Shown piece by piece: positions 18,293-26,160 of a DNA stretch of 64,000 nucleotides (position 1 is the stretch's first letter; each line of letters opens with the position of its first letter). The stretch is taken from assembly GCA_943370285.1 (NCBI GenBank), contig CALRQJ020000001.1, positions 372,001 to 436,000 of the forward strand, in the 5' to 3' direction. The stretch is from CALRQJ02 sp943370285. GTDB taxonomy: Bacteria > Bacteroidota > Bacteroidia > Chitinophagales > Chitinophagaceae. Under the pieces are notes generated by a model, which was not told the origin of the DNA, ran no database searches, and was given only the letters and a program-made list of their open reading frames with translations. Both the position numbers and the translations under genes were made by a program.

Positions 18293-20749
18293 CTATAATG
18301 GTAAAATAATCTTAAACGTTGTTCCTTCTTCTTCCTTTGACAATACACTAAGTTCACCTAGATGGGCTTTGATAATATCATAGCTTAAAGATAGGCCTAA
18401 TCCTGTTCCCTCTCCTGATGGTTTAGTAGTAAAGAAGGGCTGAAATATTTTGTCTATTATTTTTTGAGGAATACCATTGCCGTTGTCTGTAACAGTAATA
18501 AAAACCTTATCAATCATTTTCTTTGTGCTTACCGATACAGTTGGCTCATAGCTGCCACCTTCTATTTTTTTTCTTTCACTTGTTGCGTAAAATGCATTCG
18601 TAATCAAATTCAAAATCACTCTTCCCATATCCTGTGGAATGATATTTATTTTTCCAATAGATTCATCGTAGTTAGTTTTCATCGTTGCGTTGAATGTTTT
18701 GTCTTTTGCTCTCAACCCATGATAAGCTAATCTTAAATATTCATCGGCTAAGGCATTGATAGCAGTTGGTTCTTTTACACCACTGCTGCTTCTTGAATGT
18801 TGTAACATCCCTTTTACAATACCGTCTGCCCTTTTTCCGTGAAATATTATTTTCTGCTCATTGTCATTGATATCATCTGCAATATTTTTTGCTTCTTCTA
18901 AATTCCCTTTGTTTAATGCATCTTTCATCTCCGCAATCAACTCACTGTTTACTTCCGAAAAATTATTGACAAAATTTAATGGGTTTTGAATTTCATGGGC
19001 AATACCTGCAGTAAGCTCACCAAGACTAGCCATTTTTTCAGATTGCACTAATTGAAATTGGGTAGCTTTTAAAGTTTCTATTGACGTTCTAAGTTCCAAA
19101 GTTTGTCGTTCAACTTCAAGTTCTAATAATTTTTGTTGCGCTACTGCTTGTAGCTTTTTTTCTTCTGATAACTGTACAACTTGTTGTGCATTGAATTGAA
19201 CATCTTTGATAAACTCTTTGAATCGAAAAGAAATAAAGAATAACAGTGATATTGGTAGGGATAAAAATATACCTGTAAACAAAAGACCAAGCAGGGTATG
19301 CTGAAGAAGGTCGGTTCTTAAAAAACCAATACTTAACAAAGTAGTAATCAGCAAATAAGTAAGCAAAACACCAGCTACAATAAACCATTGTGCCCCTTTC
19401 AAAGATTTCCAAGATGTAATGACATAATAAATATTAATTATAAAAGCGAAAGCGAAATAAGTAATGCTCATAAACCAAAATGAATCCGGGTATATAAAAT
19501 CAATTATCGTACTTACCAAATACAACCCAAAAATCAGCTTTAGTATCCATGTAATCTTTCTTTTAAAAATATTTACAACCAGTAAAATGCTAGAAACGAA
19601 AAAGAATTTCATAGCTATCACTGATAGATATTCATTAGTGATTATCATGAGAAAAAATGAAGCAAATGCATTATGGGGCATCCATACTGTAATGGATAAT
19701 GCCAATAAACTGGTAGAAGTAATGGCAATTAAGCGGAGATTCTTTTCATCCCGATTTTGAAAAGCCAATGCCCAAAACAATAGACACAATAAGGCTCCTA
19801 CTGTGAGCCAAAGTGTATTGAAAAAGGGTTCTTCCTCTACATGTTTGGCGTACTCATCAGCACCTGCCTTATCCCAAATACCAACGAACCAACCCTTGCT
19901 ATATTTTTCATTTTCTAATGGAACCAAGTAGTCAACTATATGTAATGTTAATTCATGCACTCCGGCGGACTCTAATGTAAATTGAATAGGCACACGGTGA
20001 TTAGGCGTAAATTCTCTATACTCTTTTTTATCTTTCCCGGCTACACCATAAGTTTGTATCAGCTTTCCATCTATATACAATTCTCCGGCACCAAACAATC
20101 CAAATTTGAAGTAAATCGGATTGTACATCATCGATGAATCCACTCTTATGTATGTTTTAAACCAACCTTCCCTCCTGCCATTATTATCAGCTAGCCCTTT
20201 ATCAACGTCAGCAGGACGAAACTTTACCCATCCGGTTGTATCTATTTTATTTCGGCTTATTTCAAGTGCATTATTCCCTTTTTTAAAATACCAACAATTT
20301 AATTCGCTGAGTGGAATACCCTTATTATCGTTAATGATACTTGCTGAAATACTTAAGACAGGCAAAAATGGTAATTGATCTTTCCATGCTTCAATTGAAA
20401 AGTGAATGATCGTATCTTTTTGAATCGTAATATTTCGACTCCTTAGTTTAAATCCTTCAACTGTTCTAGCCTCCGTTCCCGCAGATCCCCTGTGAAATTC
20501 AATTTCATGACTACCGCCTTTTAGATCAACCGTTATCGTCTTTTCTTTTGATGCAGTGGAAGTCAGCAAATATTTAGAATCCCCTTCATTCAAAAAATTA
20601 TTAAAAGTGCCAGCTATGTATATACTATCGTACTGAGGTGCATTAGGCTGACTCACAACAAATGTCACCTTGTATTGACTATACAGTATCGTATTCAGGA
20701 TTAATAAAACTAAAAGACAAGCTATTTTTTTCAAGTATTGCATCATCAT
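18293..20749 (-). CDS. Sensor histidine kinase with E-set/CBM-like and jelly-roll extracellular domains and 7TM region
   Basis: 818 residues from ATG 20749 (first of three consecutive ATGs; a TTG at 20782 would add 11). The signal peptide ends near LNTILYSQ. About residues 27-125 form a beta domain with SIYIAGTFNNF, like the E-set/CBM48 glycogen-binding or isoamylase-N fold. About 125-290 look like a jelly-roll (FGLFGAGELYIDGKLIQTYG). Membrane helices span about 311-509. A coiled coil leads to His585 in AGIAHEIQNPLNF, with ATPase motifs NLITNAFYATSE, VTDNGNGIP and GTGLGLSLSYD. The kinase half is closely similar to that of the downstream gene, while the sensor halves differ. It is the first gene of the four-gene operon. 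Confidence 0.88.
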   Translation of the reverse strand: MMMQYLKKIACLLVLLILNTILYSQYKVTFVVSQPNAPQYDSIYIAGTFNNFLNEGDSKYLLTSTASKEKTITVDLKGGSHEIEFHRGSAGTEARTVEGFKLRSRNITIQKDTIIHFSIEAWKDQLPFLPVLSISASIINDNKGIPLSELNCWYFKKGNNALEISRNKIDTTGWVKFRPADVDKGLADNNGRREGWFKTYIRVDSSMMYNPIYFKFGLFGAGELYIDGKLIQTYGVAGKDKKEYREFTPNHRVPIQFTLESAGVHELTLHIVDYLVPLENEKYSKGWFVGIWDKAGADEYAKHVEEEPFFNTLWLTVGALLCLLFWALAFQNRDEKNLRLIAITSTSLLALSITVWMPHNAFASFFLMIITNEYLSVIAMKFFFVSSILLVVNIFKRKITWILKLIFGLYLVSTIIDFIYPDSFWFMSITYFAFAFIINIYYVITSWKSLKGAQWFIVAGVLLTYLLITTLLSIGFLRTDLLQHTLLGLLFTGIFLSLPISLLFFISFRFKEFIKDVQFNAQQVVQLSEEKKLQAVAQQKLLELEVERQTLELRTSIETLKATQFQLVQSEKMASLGELTAGIAHEIQNPLNFVNNFSEVNSELIAEMKDALNKGNLEEAKNIADDINDNEQKIIFHGKRADGIVKGMLQHSRSSSGVKEPTAINALADEYLRLAYHGLRAKDKTFNATMKTNYDESIGKINIIPQDMGRVILNLITNAFYATSERKKIEGGSYEPTVSVSTKKMIDKVFITVTDNGNGIPQKIIDKIFQPFFTTKPSGEGTGLGLSLSYDIIKAHLGELSVLSKEEEGTTFKIILPL

Positions 20750-20926
20750 AATTTTGGCCGTTTTATTTAATAATTGAGGCAACCGGTAATTGAATAATTT
20801 ATGTAGTGCCTTCCCCTACTTGTATATCCACATCTAACGCTACTCCTCTAGTTAATATAATCCCGCCAAAAAACTTAGATGTAATACGATTGTAAGAAGG
20901 TTTTCTTATTTCATTTGATAAAAAAG

Positions 20927-21502
20927 CTACAAACTTTCAACTATCGTACTAAGAAATTTATCTTTTCCCGGCTGCTTATTTGTTTTACAGTAATCAGTAA
21001 AATACCGGTGAATTTTTAAAAAATCTATTTGGATATGATTCCACTCTTCAGGGGTTATTGATGGCTTAATGTGCTTTATTTCATGAAACAAAGCATTAGC
21101 CCTATCTGTTGCTGCATCCGTGCCTAAATATTCTAAATCTGCATCAGCAAGAATTTCGCCTAGCCGATTGGTAGGTGTTTGGGGAATTTTTGTAGCCATG
21201 ATAGTTGTACAGATGGTTTCAATGTCATCGTCGCTACAATCAAATTGAGGTAAATATTTTCTAGCCATAGCACAGCTGGCTTGTTCATGATTGTAGTAGG
21301 TTTCTAAAAAACCAGTATCATGCCATAGCGCTGCTATTTCCAATAATTCTAATTCTTCATTTGTACAATCACAATGTTTCCCAATAATATTACATTGATT
21401 AATAACATATAGGGTATGATCCAAATTATGGTAATAATAATATGGAGATAAATGGGATAATTTTTCTAATACAAAATCTCTTATCAGCAGTTTATTTTGC
21501 AT
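20927..21502 (-). CDS. HD-domain metal-dependent phosphohydrolase
   Basis: 191 residues. HD-superfamily metal ligands are visible: His in YYYHNLDHT, the HD pair in ALWHDTGF, His in YNHEQAS, and Asp in LADADLEYLG. This fold hydrolyses phosphate esters or nucleotides; the substrate cannot be told. The start codon lies inside the end of the upstream YitT gene (11-bp overlap), so the two are co-translated. Confidence 0.82.
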   Translation of the reverse strand: MQNKLLIRDFVLEKLSHLSPYYYYHNLDHTLYVINQCNIIGKHCDCTNEELELLEIAALWHDTGFLETYYNHEQASCAMARKYLPQFDCSDDDIETICTTIMATKIPQTPTNRLGEILADADLEYLGTDAATDRANALFHEIKHIKPSITPEEWNHIQIDFLKIHRYFTDYCKTNKQPGKDKFLSTIVESL

Positions 21503-22388
21503 GAGCCTTGGCTTTTAATATCCCACCTGAAGCTTCTTTAATACTTTGAATGTATATAAATGCCTTGGGATCTATATTATGCAAGGAGTCGTCTATTTGT
21601 TTTATTTCTAGTCGAGTAACGATAGTTACAACAATATCGCATTCAGTCTTTATATCAAAACTACCTGGTAAATAACCTCGTTCCCCTTTATACACTGTAA
21701 TTCCTTTACCTAAATCGTTCACCAAAAAACTTTTAATTTCTTCATGCTTAGAAGATATAATGTTCATAGCGGTAAATTCTTCAATCCCATCCACCACGTA
21801 TGCTGTTGCTCTTGTAGCCGTAAAATAAGTGATGATAGAATACATAGCAGTTTCAATACCAAACTGCAAAGCTGCCACAGCAAAAATGAGTGTATTGAAA
21901 AGCATGATAATTTCACTGTTTGAAAAACCTGTTTTTCTTCTAGTGAATACGGCTACCACTTCTGCCCCATCAATTACACCACCACCTCTTATCACTAAAC
22001 CAATACCAGAACCAATTAAAATTCCACCAAAAATGGCGATTAATAATTTATCGGAAGTAATGGGCTGAATATCAAAAAATAATAAACCAATTGCAAGAAA
22101 GAGTACTGCGATAGCTGTTTGTACGGCAAATGTTTTACCTATTCTTTTGTAACCAAGATAGATAAAAACAATATTGAGTAGTATAACTAATATACTGATG
22201 TTGATGTGGAAGATTTCATGTATCAAAATTGAAATACCGGTTATTCCACCATCCATGAACTTATTGGGAATCATAAAGCCTTTCATAGCTAATATAGCTA
22301 AACAGGTGCCAATAAATAGTTGTGTCAGGTTTTTTAAATTAAACACTTGATTCCACTGAATTCGATCAGTTTTGATTCTTTTAGCCAT
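21492..22388 (-). CDS. YitT family membrane protein (DUF161 plus C-terminal DUF2179)
   Basis: 298 residues. About five to six TM helices occupy residues 20-190 (LFIGTCLAILAMKGFMIPNKFMDGG begins the family signature, and GGILIGSGIGLVIRGGG is the glycine-rich helix). A soluble C-terminal domain (about 215-290, GKGITVYKGERGY) is typical of YitT proteins. The biochemical role is unknown in the family. The last 11 bp overlap the HD-hydrolase gene. A small inverted repeat TTTAGC/GCTAAA lies about 14-28 nt before the start. Confidence 0.85.
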   Translation of the reverse strand: MAKRIKTDRIQWNQVFNLKNLTQLFIGTCLAILAMKGFMIPNKFMDGGITGISILIHEIFHINISILVILLNIVFIYLGYKRIGKTFAVQTAIAVLFLAIGLLFFDIQPITSDKLLIAIFGGILIGSGIGLVIRGGGVIDGAEVVAVFTRRKTGFSNSEIIMLFNTLIFAVAALQFGIETAMYSIITYFTATRATAYVVDGIEEFTAMNIISSKHEEIKSFLVNDLGKGITVYKGERGYLPGSFDIKTECDIVVTIVTRLEIKQIDDSLHNIDPKAFIYIQSIKEASGGILKAKAHAK

Positions 22389-22513
22389 GGGTAAGAAAGG
22401 GTTTAGCTTGGCTAAAGATAATAGTTTGCAGCTTTATTTGAGCAAGCAAAAAAGTCAAGCAAAAAATGATACCCATAATTGCATAAAAGAGCTCAACAAA
22501 TAAATAGTATAAT

Positions 22514-23752
22514 CTACCTACTGCTTAAAACTTCTAATACAGTTCCATACAATACCTCTGCACCCAATGACAAATCTTCATAAGAAGAATACTCCAAAGG
22601 ATTATGGCTGATACCATCTTTACTTCTTATAAAAATCATTCCATAATCACAAGCATAAGATAATGGCAAGGAATCATGAAACGGACCACTCATTAATTCA
22701 GGGGCATCCAAGTTTAAAGCCTTACATTGGTTATGAATAATCTTTTTAATCCATGCGGCACAATATCGAGGTTCACTGTTGGTATCTTCTGAAATATCGT
22801 AAGTCAAATTGTGCTTTGCTGTGATAGATTGTATCTTATCCATCAATTGTTTTTCGTAGCGATGTCTACGTTCTAAATCAATATCTCTTAAGTCAACTGT
22901 AAAAGTTACTTCTTCCGGAATAATATTTCTTGATGCAGGAAATACATTCAATGTTCCTACGGTACCAACAGTTGGTGCACCCGGAATTTGATTCGCAATT
23001 TCATTTAATGCAACAATAATTTCTGCAGCCCCTACCAATGCATCTTTACGAATTACCATTGGCACAGAACCTGCATGACCAGCCATTCCTTTTAGCTTTA
23101 CCGTTAACCACAATGGACCAGAAATTCCTGATACCACACCAATAGGCTTATTTGCCAAATCTAACACAGGACCTTGTTCGATATGCAATTCCAAAAAACA
23201 GAAGATGCTGCCGGGTTTGTACTCATCTTTTTTGAATTTAGCAATATCGCAACCAAAATCTTTTAAGGCTTGAGCTCTTGTAATGCCATCTTTATCTTTT
23301 CTTTCAACATCTCCGGCTTCTAACTTTCCTAAAATACCTTTACTTCCAAATAAGCCTTTGTTGAAACGCCAACCTTCTTCATCAGCAAAAGAAATTACAT
23401 CGATCGTTCTTGTTGGTTGAATATTATTTTCAGTTAATGTTTTCACTACTTCAATGGCACATAATACACCTGCTACTCCATCAAATCTTCCACCATAAGG
23501 TTGAGAGTCCAAGTGAGAGCCCATCATCAATACCGGCAGTTCAGGATTTGTTCCTTCGAGCCTTCCAACTAAATTTCCAAAGTTGTCGATTCTTGTTTTC
23601 ATGCCTGCTTCCTGCATCCACGATGCTGCTAATGTAAATGCCTCTTTTTCTTCTGACGAATGTGCAGGGCGACAAGTACCTGTTTCGCCCAACTTGCCAA
23701 TCAAGCTCATGGCTTCGAAATGTTGTTGTAAACGAGATGCATTAATTTTCAT
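22514..23752 (-). CDS. M20-family Zn-dependent amidohydrolase (allantoate/N-carbamoyl amino acid hydrolase type)
   Basis: 412 residues, normal for hydantoinase/carbamoylase-family enzymes. Binuclear zinc ligands are recognisable: His80 in MMGSHLDSQ, Asp91 in GGRFDGVAG, the Glu pair in SFADEEGWRF, His in ELHIEQGP, and a late His in KDGISHNPLEY. The dimerisation lid domain spans about 210-330 (KGMAGHAGSVPM). It should remove the carbamoyl group from an N-carbamoyl amino acid, allantoate or ureidoglycolate. At the tail of a pyrimidine-degradation cluster, N-carbamoyl-beta-alanine is a reasonable substrate, which would make it a second candidate beta-ureidopropionase. Confidence 0.85.
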   Translation of the reverse strand: MKINASRLQQHFEAMSLIGKLGETGTCRPAHSSEEKEAFTLAASWMQEAGMKTRIDNFGNLVGRLEGTNPELPVLMMGSHLDSQPYGGRFDGVAGVLCAIEVVKTLTENNIQPTRTIDVISFADEEGWRFNKGLFGSKGILGKLEAGDVERKDKDGITRAQALKDFGCDIAKFKKDEYKPGSIFCFLELHIEQGPVLDLANKPIGVVSGISGPLWLTVKLKGMAGHAGSVPMVIRKDALVGAAEIIVALNEIANQIPGAPTVGTVGTLNVFPASRNIIPEEVTFTVDLRDIDLERRHRYEKQLMDKIQSITAKHNLTYDISEDTNSEPRYCAAWIKKIIHNQCKALNLDAPELMSGPFHDSLPLSYACDYGMIFIRSKDGISHNPLEYSSYEDLSLGAEVLYGTVLEVLSSR

Positions 23753-23797
23753 GGTATAAATTTATGGAACAAACTGTAGAATTTCTGTTGAACTTTC

Positions 23798-23809
23798 GTT
23801 GCGTCGCAC
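23798..23809 (-). repeat. Dispersed repeat A, core GTGCGACGCAAC, copy 1
   Basis: GTTGCGTCGCAC on the plus strand. On the minus strand the core is preceded by GTTGAAGA and followed by GAAAGTTCAACAGAAATTC, matching the extended consensus seen in the other copies. Confidence 0.8.
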
Positions 23810-23877
23810 TCTTCAACGCTTATAACAACATTGAGCAAGTTACCACAACGGCTAACCGACAAAAAGAAATAACAACG

Positions 23878-23916
23878 TTGTGAAACTTTGTGTCATAGAG
23901 ACTTTGTGGTTCAAAA
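23878..23916 (-). repeat. Dispersed repeat B (AACCAC...AAGTTTCACAA), copy 1
   Basis: Reverse complement of the unit at 29877-29908: both read TTTGAACCAC, a short A/G/T-rich spacer, then AAGTTTCACAA. Both copies lie next to a copy of repeat A. Confidence 0.7.
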
Positions 23917-23959
23917 CTATGCTTCGATAAAAGCCTAATAAAATTCCTTCAGTACAAGT

Positions 23960-23971
23960 GTGCGACGCAAC
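23960..23971 (+). repeat. Dispersed repeat A, copy 2
   Basis: GTGCGACGCAAC preceded by AGTACAAGT and followed by a segment ending CTGCTGCCCGTAACAACA, closely like the flank of copy 3. Confidence 0.8.
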
Positions 23972-24073
23972 GGTAGTTCAATTCTTGTTCTGCTGCCCGT
24001 AACAACAGTTAATCATCCGTTAGTTCTGTTTGTTTAGCCTTGGTAAAATAGGAAAATGCTGGTTGATCACAAA

Positions 24074-24107
24074 ATAAAAAAAGCCGCCTCAAATTTTGAG
24101 GCGGCTT
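24074..24107 (-). terminator. Intrinsic terminator of the 24126-24653 gene
   Basis: Near-perfect 13-bp stem AAGCCGCCTCAAA (24081-24093) / TTTGAGGCGGCTT (24095-24107). On the minus strand it is followed by TTTTTATTTT. It lies 18 nt after the lipoprotein stop. Confidence 0.88.
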
Positions 24108-24125
24108 TACAACAGAAATAACTAC

Positions 24126-24653
24126 TTAATCCTGTGGTTTTTTAATTTTCACTTTGGTTTTTCTATCAGTAATTTTTATTTTACTTGTATCAGTCTTTTC
24201 TTTATATGAATTTTCATTTACTTTCACTTTTGTATCATCAGTACTTGCCGATGTGCCAATTTCTTTTTTAAGCTCAATATTGTATGGATTAGCCATTAAC
24301 TTATCTTCATCGATGGTATAAAAACCGTCGCTATAAATAAGACTATTATTTAGAAGATATCCTCTGTAGTCAAAAGTATCTTTTGTATCAGGCTCATAAT
24401 AGTAATAATTTATTGGCTCTTGAGTTGTAGCATCTACGTAGTAATAATGAACAGTATCATACTTAAATACAATTTCCTTATTGGTCTTAAGATCAATCAA
24501 TTTCTTGTTATCTAACTGACGTGTTGTGTACGTTCTAGCTGTTGGAGTAGCTGCACTTTGCTCATTAGAACCTTCAACTTTCTCTGGGGTATCTTTACAT
24601 GCAGTTAAAATAGAAATAGCTGCAATCGACGCTACTAATAATTGTTTTTTCAT
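24126..24653 (-). CDS. Small lipoprotein of unknown function
   Basis: 175 residues. The start MKKQLLVASIAAISILTAC is a clear lipoprotein signal with lipobox LTAC, so the mature protein begins at Cys19. The rest is hydrophilic, rich in Lys, Asp, Thr and Tyr (IDLKTNKEIVFKYDTVHYYYVD), with a basic Lys-rich tail. No known domain was recognised. The paired Tyr-rich strands suggest a small WG-like or beta sheet module. It follows preA by 127 bp and ends in a strong terminator; a role in the pyrimidine cluster is not supported by the sequence itself. Confidence 0.8.
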   Translation of the reverse strand: MKKQLLVASIAAISILTACKDTPEKVEGSNEQSAATPTARTYTTRQLDNKKLIDLKTNKEIVFKYDTVHYYYVDATTQEPINYYYYEPDTKDTFDYRGYLLNNSLIYSDGFYTIDEDKLMANPYNIELKKEIGTSASTDDTKVKVNENSYKEKTDTSKIKITDRKTKVKIKKPQD

Positions 24654-24780
24654 TGTATTAATTTAATTTATAAATACAATGAAAAAAACATGCCAGCTAA
24701 TGTTAAGAGAGCAAAAACCGGCAATTACATGTGAACCATGAAAACATTTCTAATAATACTATAAACAGCTTGGCAGACTT

Positions 24781-26049
24781 TTAATGATCATTCAACGGTA
24801 AACCTTGTTCCTGCCATTGTTTCCAGTTGATGTATTCAGGAGCAACACGATGTTCTTCCATGGTAATACAATTATCAACAGGACAAACCAACTTACACAA
24901 ATTGCAGCCTACACATTCTTCTTCTTTTATAGTGTATGTATTGTAAGGGTTACCGCTTTCGATATTGATGGATTGATGCGATGTGTCTTCACAAGCTATA
25001 TAACATAAGCCGCAGTGAATACACTTATCTTGATTGATTTTGGCAATGTGATGATAATTGATATCTAAATCTTCCCAATGGGTGATTTTTTCTACACTTT
25101 TTCCAATAAAATCTTCAAGCGTTTTAAAACCTTTTTCATCCATCCAATTGTTGAGGCCTTCAATCATGTCTTCAACAATTCTGAAACCATGTTTCATGGC
25201 TGCTGTACACACTTGCACATTGCTTGCACCCAATAGCATAAACTCAACAGCATCTTTCCAAGTACTAACACCACCAATGCCACTGATCGGAACTTTTTTG
25301 GTAGTTGCATCTTGTGCAATGGTAGTGAGAAATTTTAATGCGATGGGTTTAACTGCCGGACCACAATAACCACCAAATACACTTTTACCTGCTACATATG
25401 GATTGGGAACCAATGTATCTAAATCGATGCCCGTAACGGATTGTATGGTATTGATTAAACTGAGTGCATTGGTTCCGGCCTCTACACAGGCTTTGCCTGT
25501 TGGCACCACACTATGTACATTGGGGGTCAATTTTGTAATCACCGGAATGGTTGCTTTCTCCATTACCCATTCTACTACCATTCTGGCAATTTCAGGATCT
25601 TGACCCACAGCAGCTCCCATGCCACGTTCTGTCATGCCATGCGGACAACCAAAATTGAGTTCAAAACCCATAGCACCTGCATCTTCGCATTTTTTGATGA
25701 GCTGATGCCAAGCTTCACGATTGTTATCAGCCATAAGCGAAACAATCATGGCTCTATCTGGAAACAACTTTACACACTCGGTAATTTCTTTGAGGTTGAT
25801 GTCTAATGGTCTGTCGCTGATGAGTTCAATATTGTTGAAGCCCATAACACGATGACCACCATAATCAACAGAAGAATATCTACTTGAAACATTCTTCACC
25901 TGGCTACCCAACGTTTTCCAAACCACACCACCCCAGCCTGCTTCAAAAGCACGGAGTACATTTATTTTTTTATCGGTTGGCGGAGCACTTGCCAACCAAA
26001 AAGGATTGGGAGATTTTATGCCAAGGAAGTTTGAAGATATGTTTGCCAT
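24781..26049 (-). CDS. preA: NAD-dependent dihydropyrimidine dehydrogenase, catalytic subunit
   Basis: 422 residues. The N-terminal two thirds are a dihydroorotate-dehydrogenase-like FMN TIM barrel (NFLGIKSPNPFWLASAPPTDK start; LNFGCPHGMTERGMG active-site loop; PISGIGGVSTWKDA phosphate site). The C-terminus has two 4Fe-4S motifs, CIHCGLCYIAC and CVGCNLCKLVCP. With PreT it interconverts uracil/thymine and their 5,6-dihydro forms using NAD(H). At the position where mammalian DPD has its catalytic Cys (LACGQ), this protein reads AAVGQ. It lies 91 bp downstream of preT. Confidence 0.92.
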   Translation of the reverse strand: MANISSNFLGIKSPNPFWLASAPPTDKKINVLRAFEAGWGGVVWKTLGSQVKNVSSRYSSVDYGGHRVMGFNNIELISDRPLDINLKEITECVKLFPDRAMIVSLMADNNREAWHQLIKKCEDAGAMGFELNFGCPHGMTERGMGAAVGQDPEIARMVVEWVMEKATIPVITKLTPNVHSVVPTGKACVEAGTNALSLINTIQSVTGIDLDTLVPNPYVAGKSVFGGYCGPAVKPIALKFLTTIAQDATTKKVPISGIGGVSTWKDAVEFMLLGASNVQVCTAAMKHGFRIVEDMIEGLNNWMDEKGFKTLEDFIGKSVEKITHWEDLDINYHHIAKINQDKCIHCGLCYIACEDTSHQSINIESGNPYNTYTIKEEECVGCNLCKLVCPVDNCITMEEHRVAPEYINWKQWQEQGLPLNDH

Positions 26050-26064
26050 AGTATAATTTTTTTA

Positions 26065-26160
26065 TTTCACACGAAGGAACTTAGGATACTAAGTTCACGA
26101 AGCATGGTATGTTTATATAATGCTTTGTTTCATTGTAATCTTAGTGTTCCTTGTGTGCAA
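26065..26160. repeat. Dispersed repeat C: ~95-bp imperfect inverted repeat bounded by CACACGAAG / CTTNGTGTG, copy 1
   Basis: Left arm TTCACACGAAGGAACTTAGG (26065-26084) and right arm ATCTTAGTGTTCCTTGTGTG (26138-26157) are imperfect inverted repeats around an AT-rich centre. The right arm covers the stop and last codons of preT (HKEH-stop). A similar element lies at 32968-33063. Confidence 0.65.

Larger units (their letters stand above)
23753..24125. other. Gene-free repeat-rich spacer
   Basis: About 370 bp without a credible gene. It contains two inverted copies of the GTGCGACGCAAC repeat (23798-23809 and 23960-23971), a copy of an AACCACAAAG-type repeat between them (23878-23916), and the terminator of the next gene (24081-24107). 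No promoter for the carbamoylase gene could be recognised with confidence. Confidence 0.7.

Noticed and set aside
22402..22416. TTTAGC-TTG-GCTAAA inverted repeat before the YitT gene
   Set aside because: A 6-bp AT-rich palindrome is expected by chance in a window of this size.
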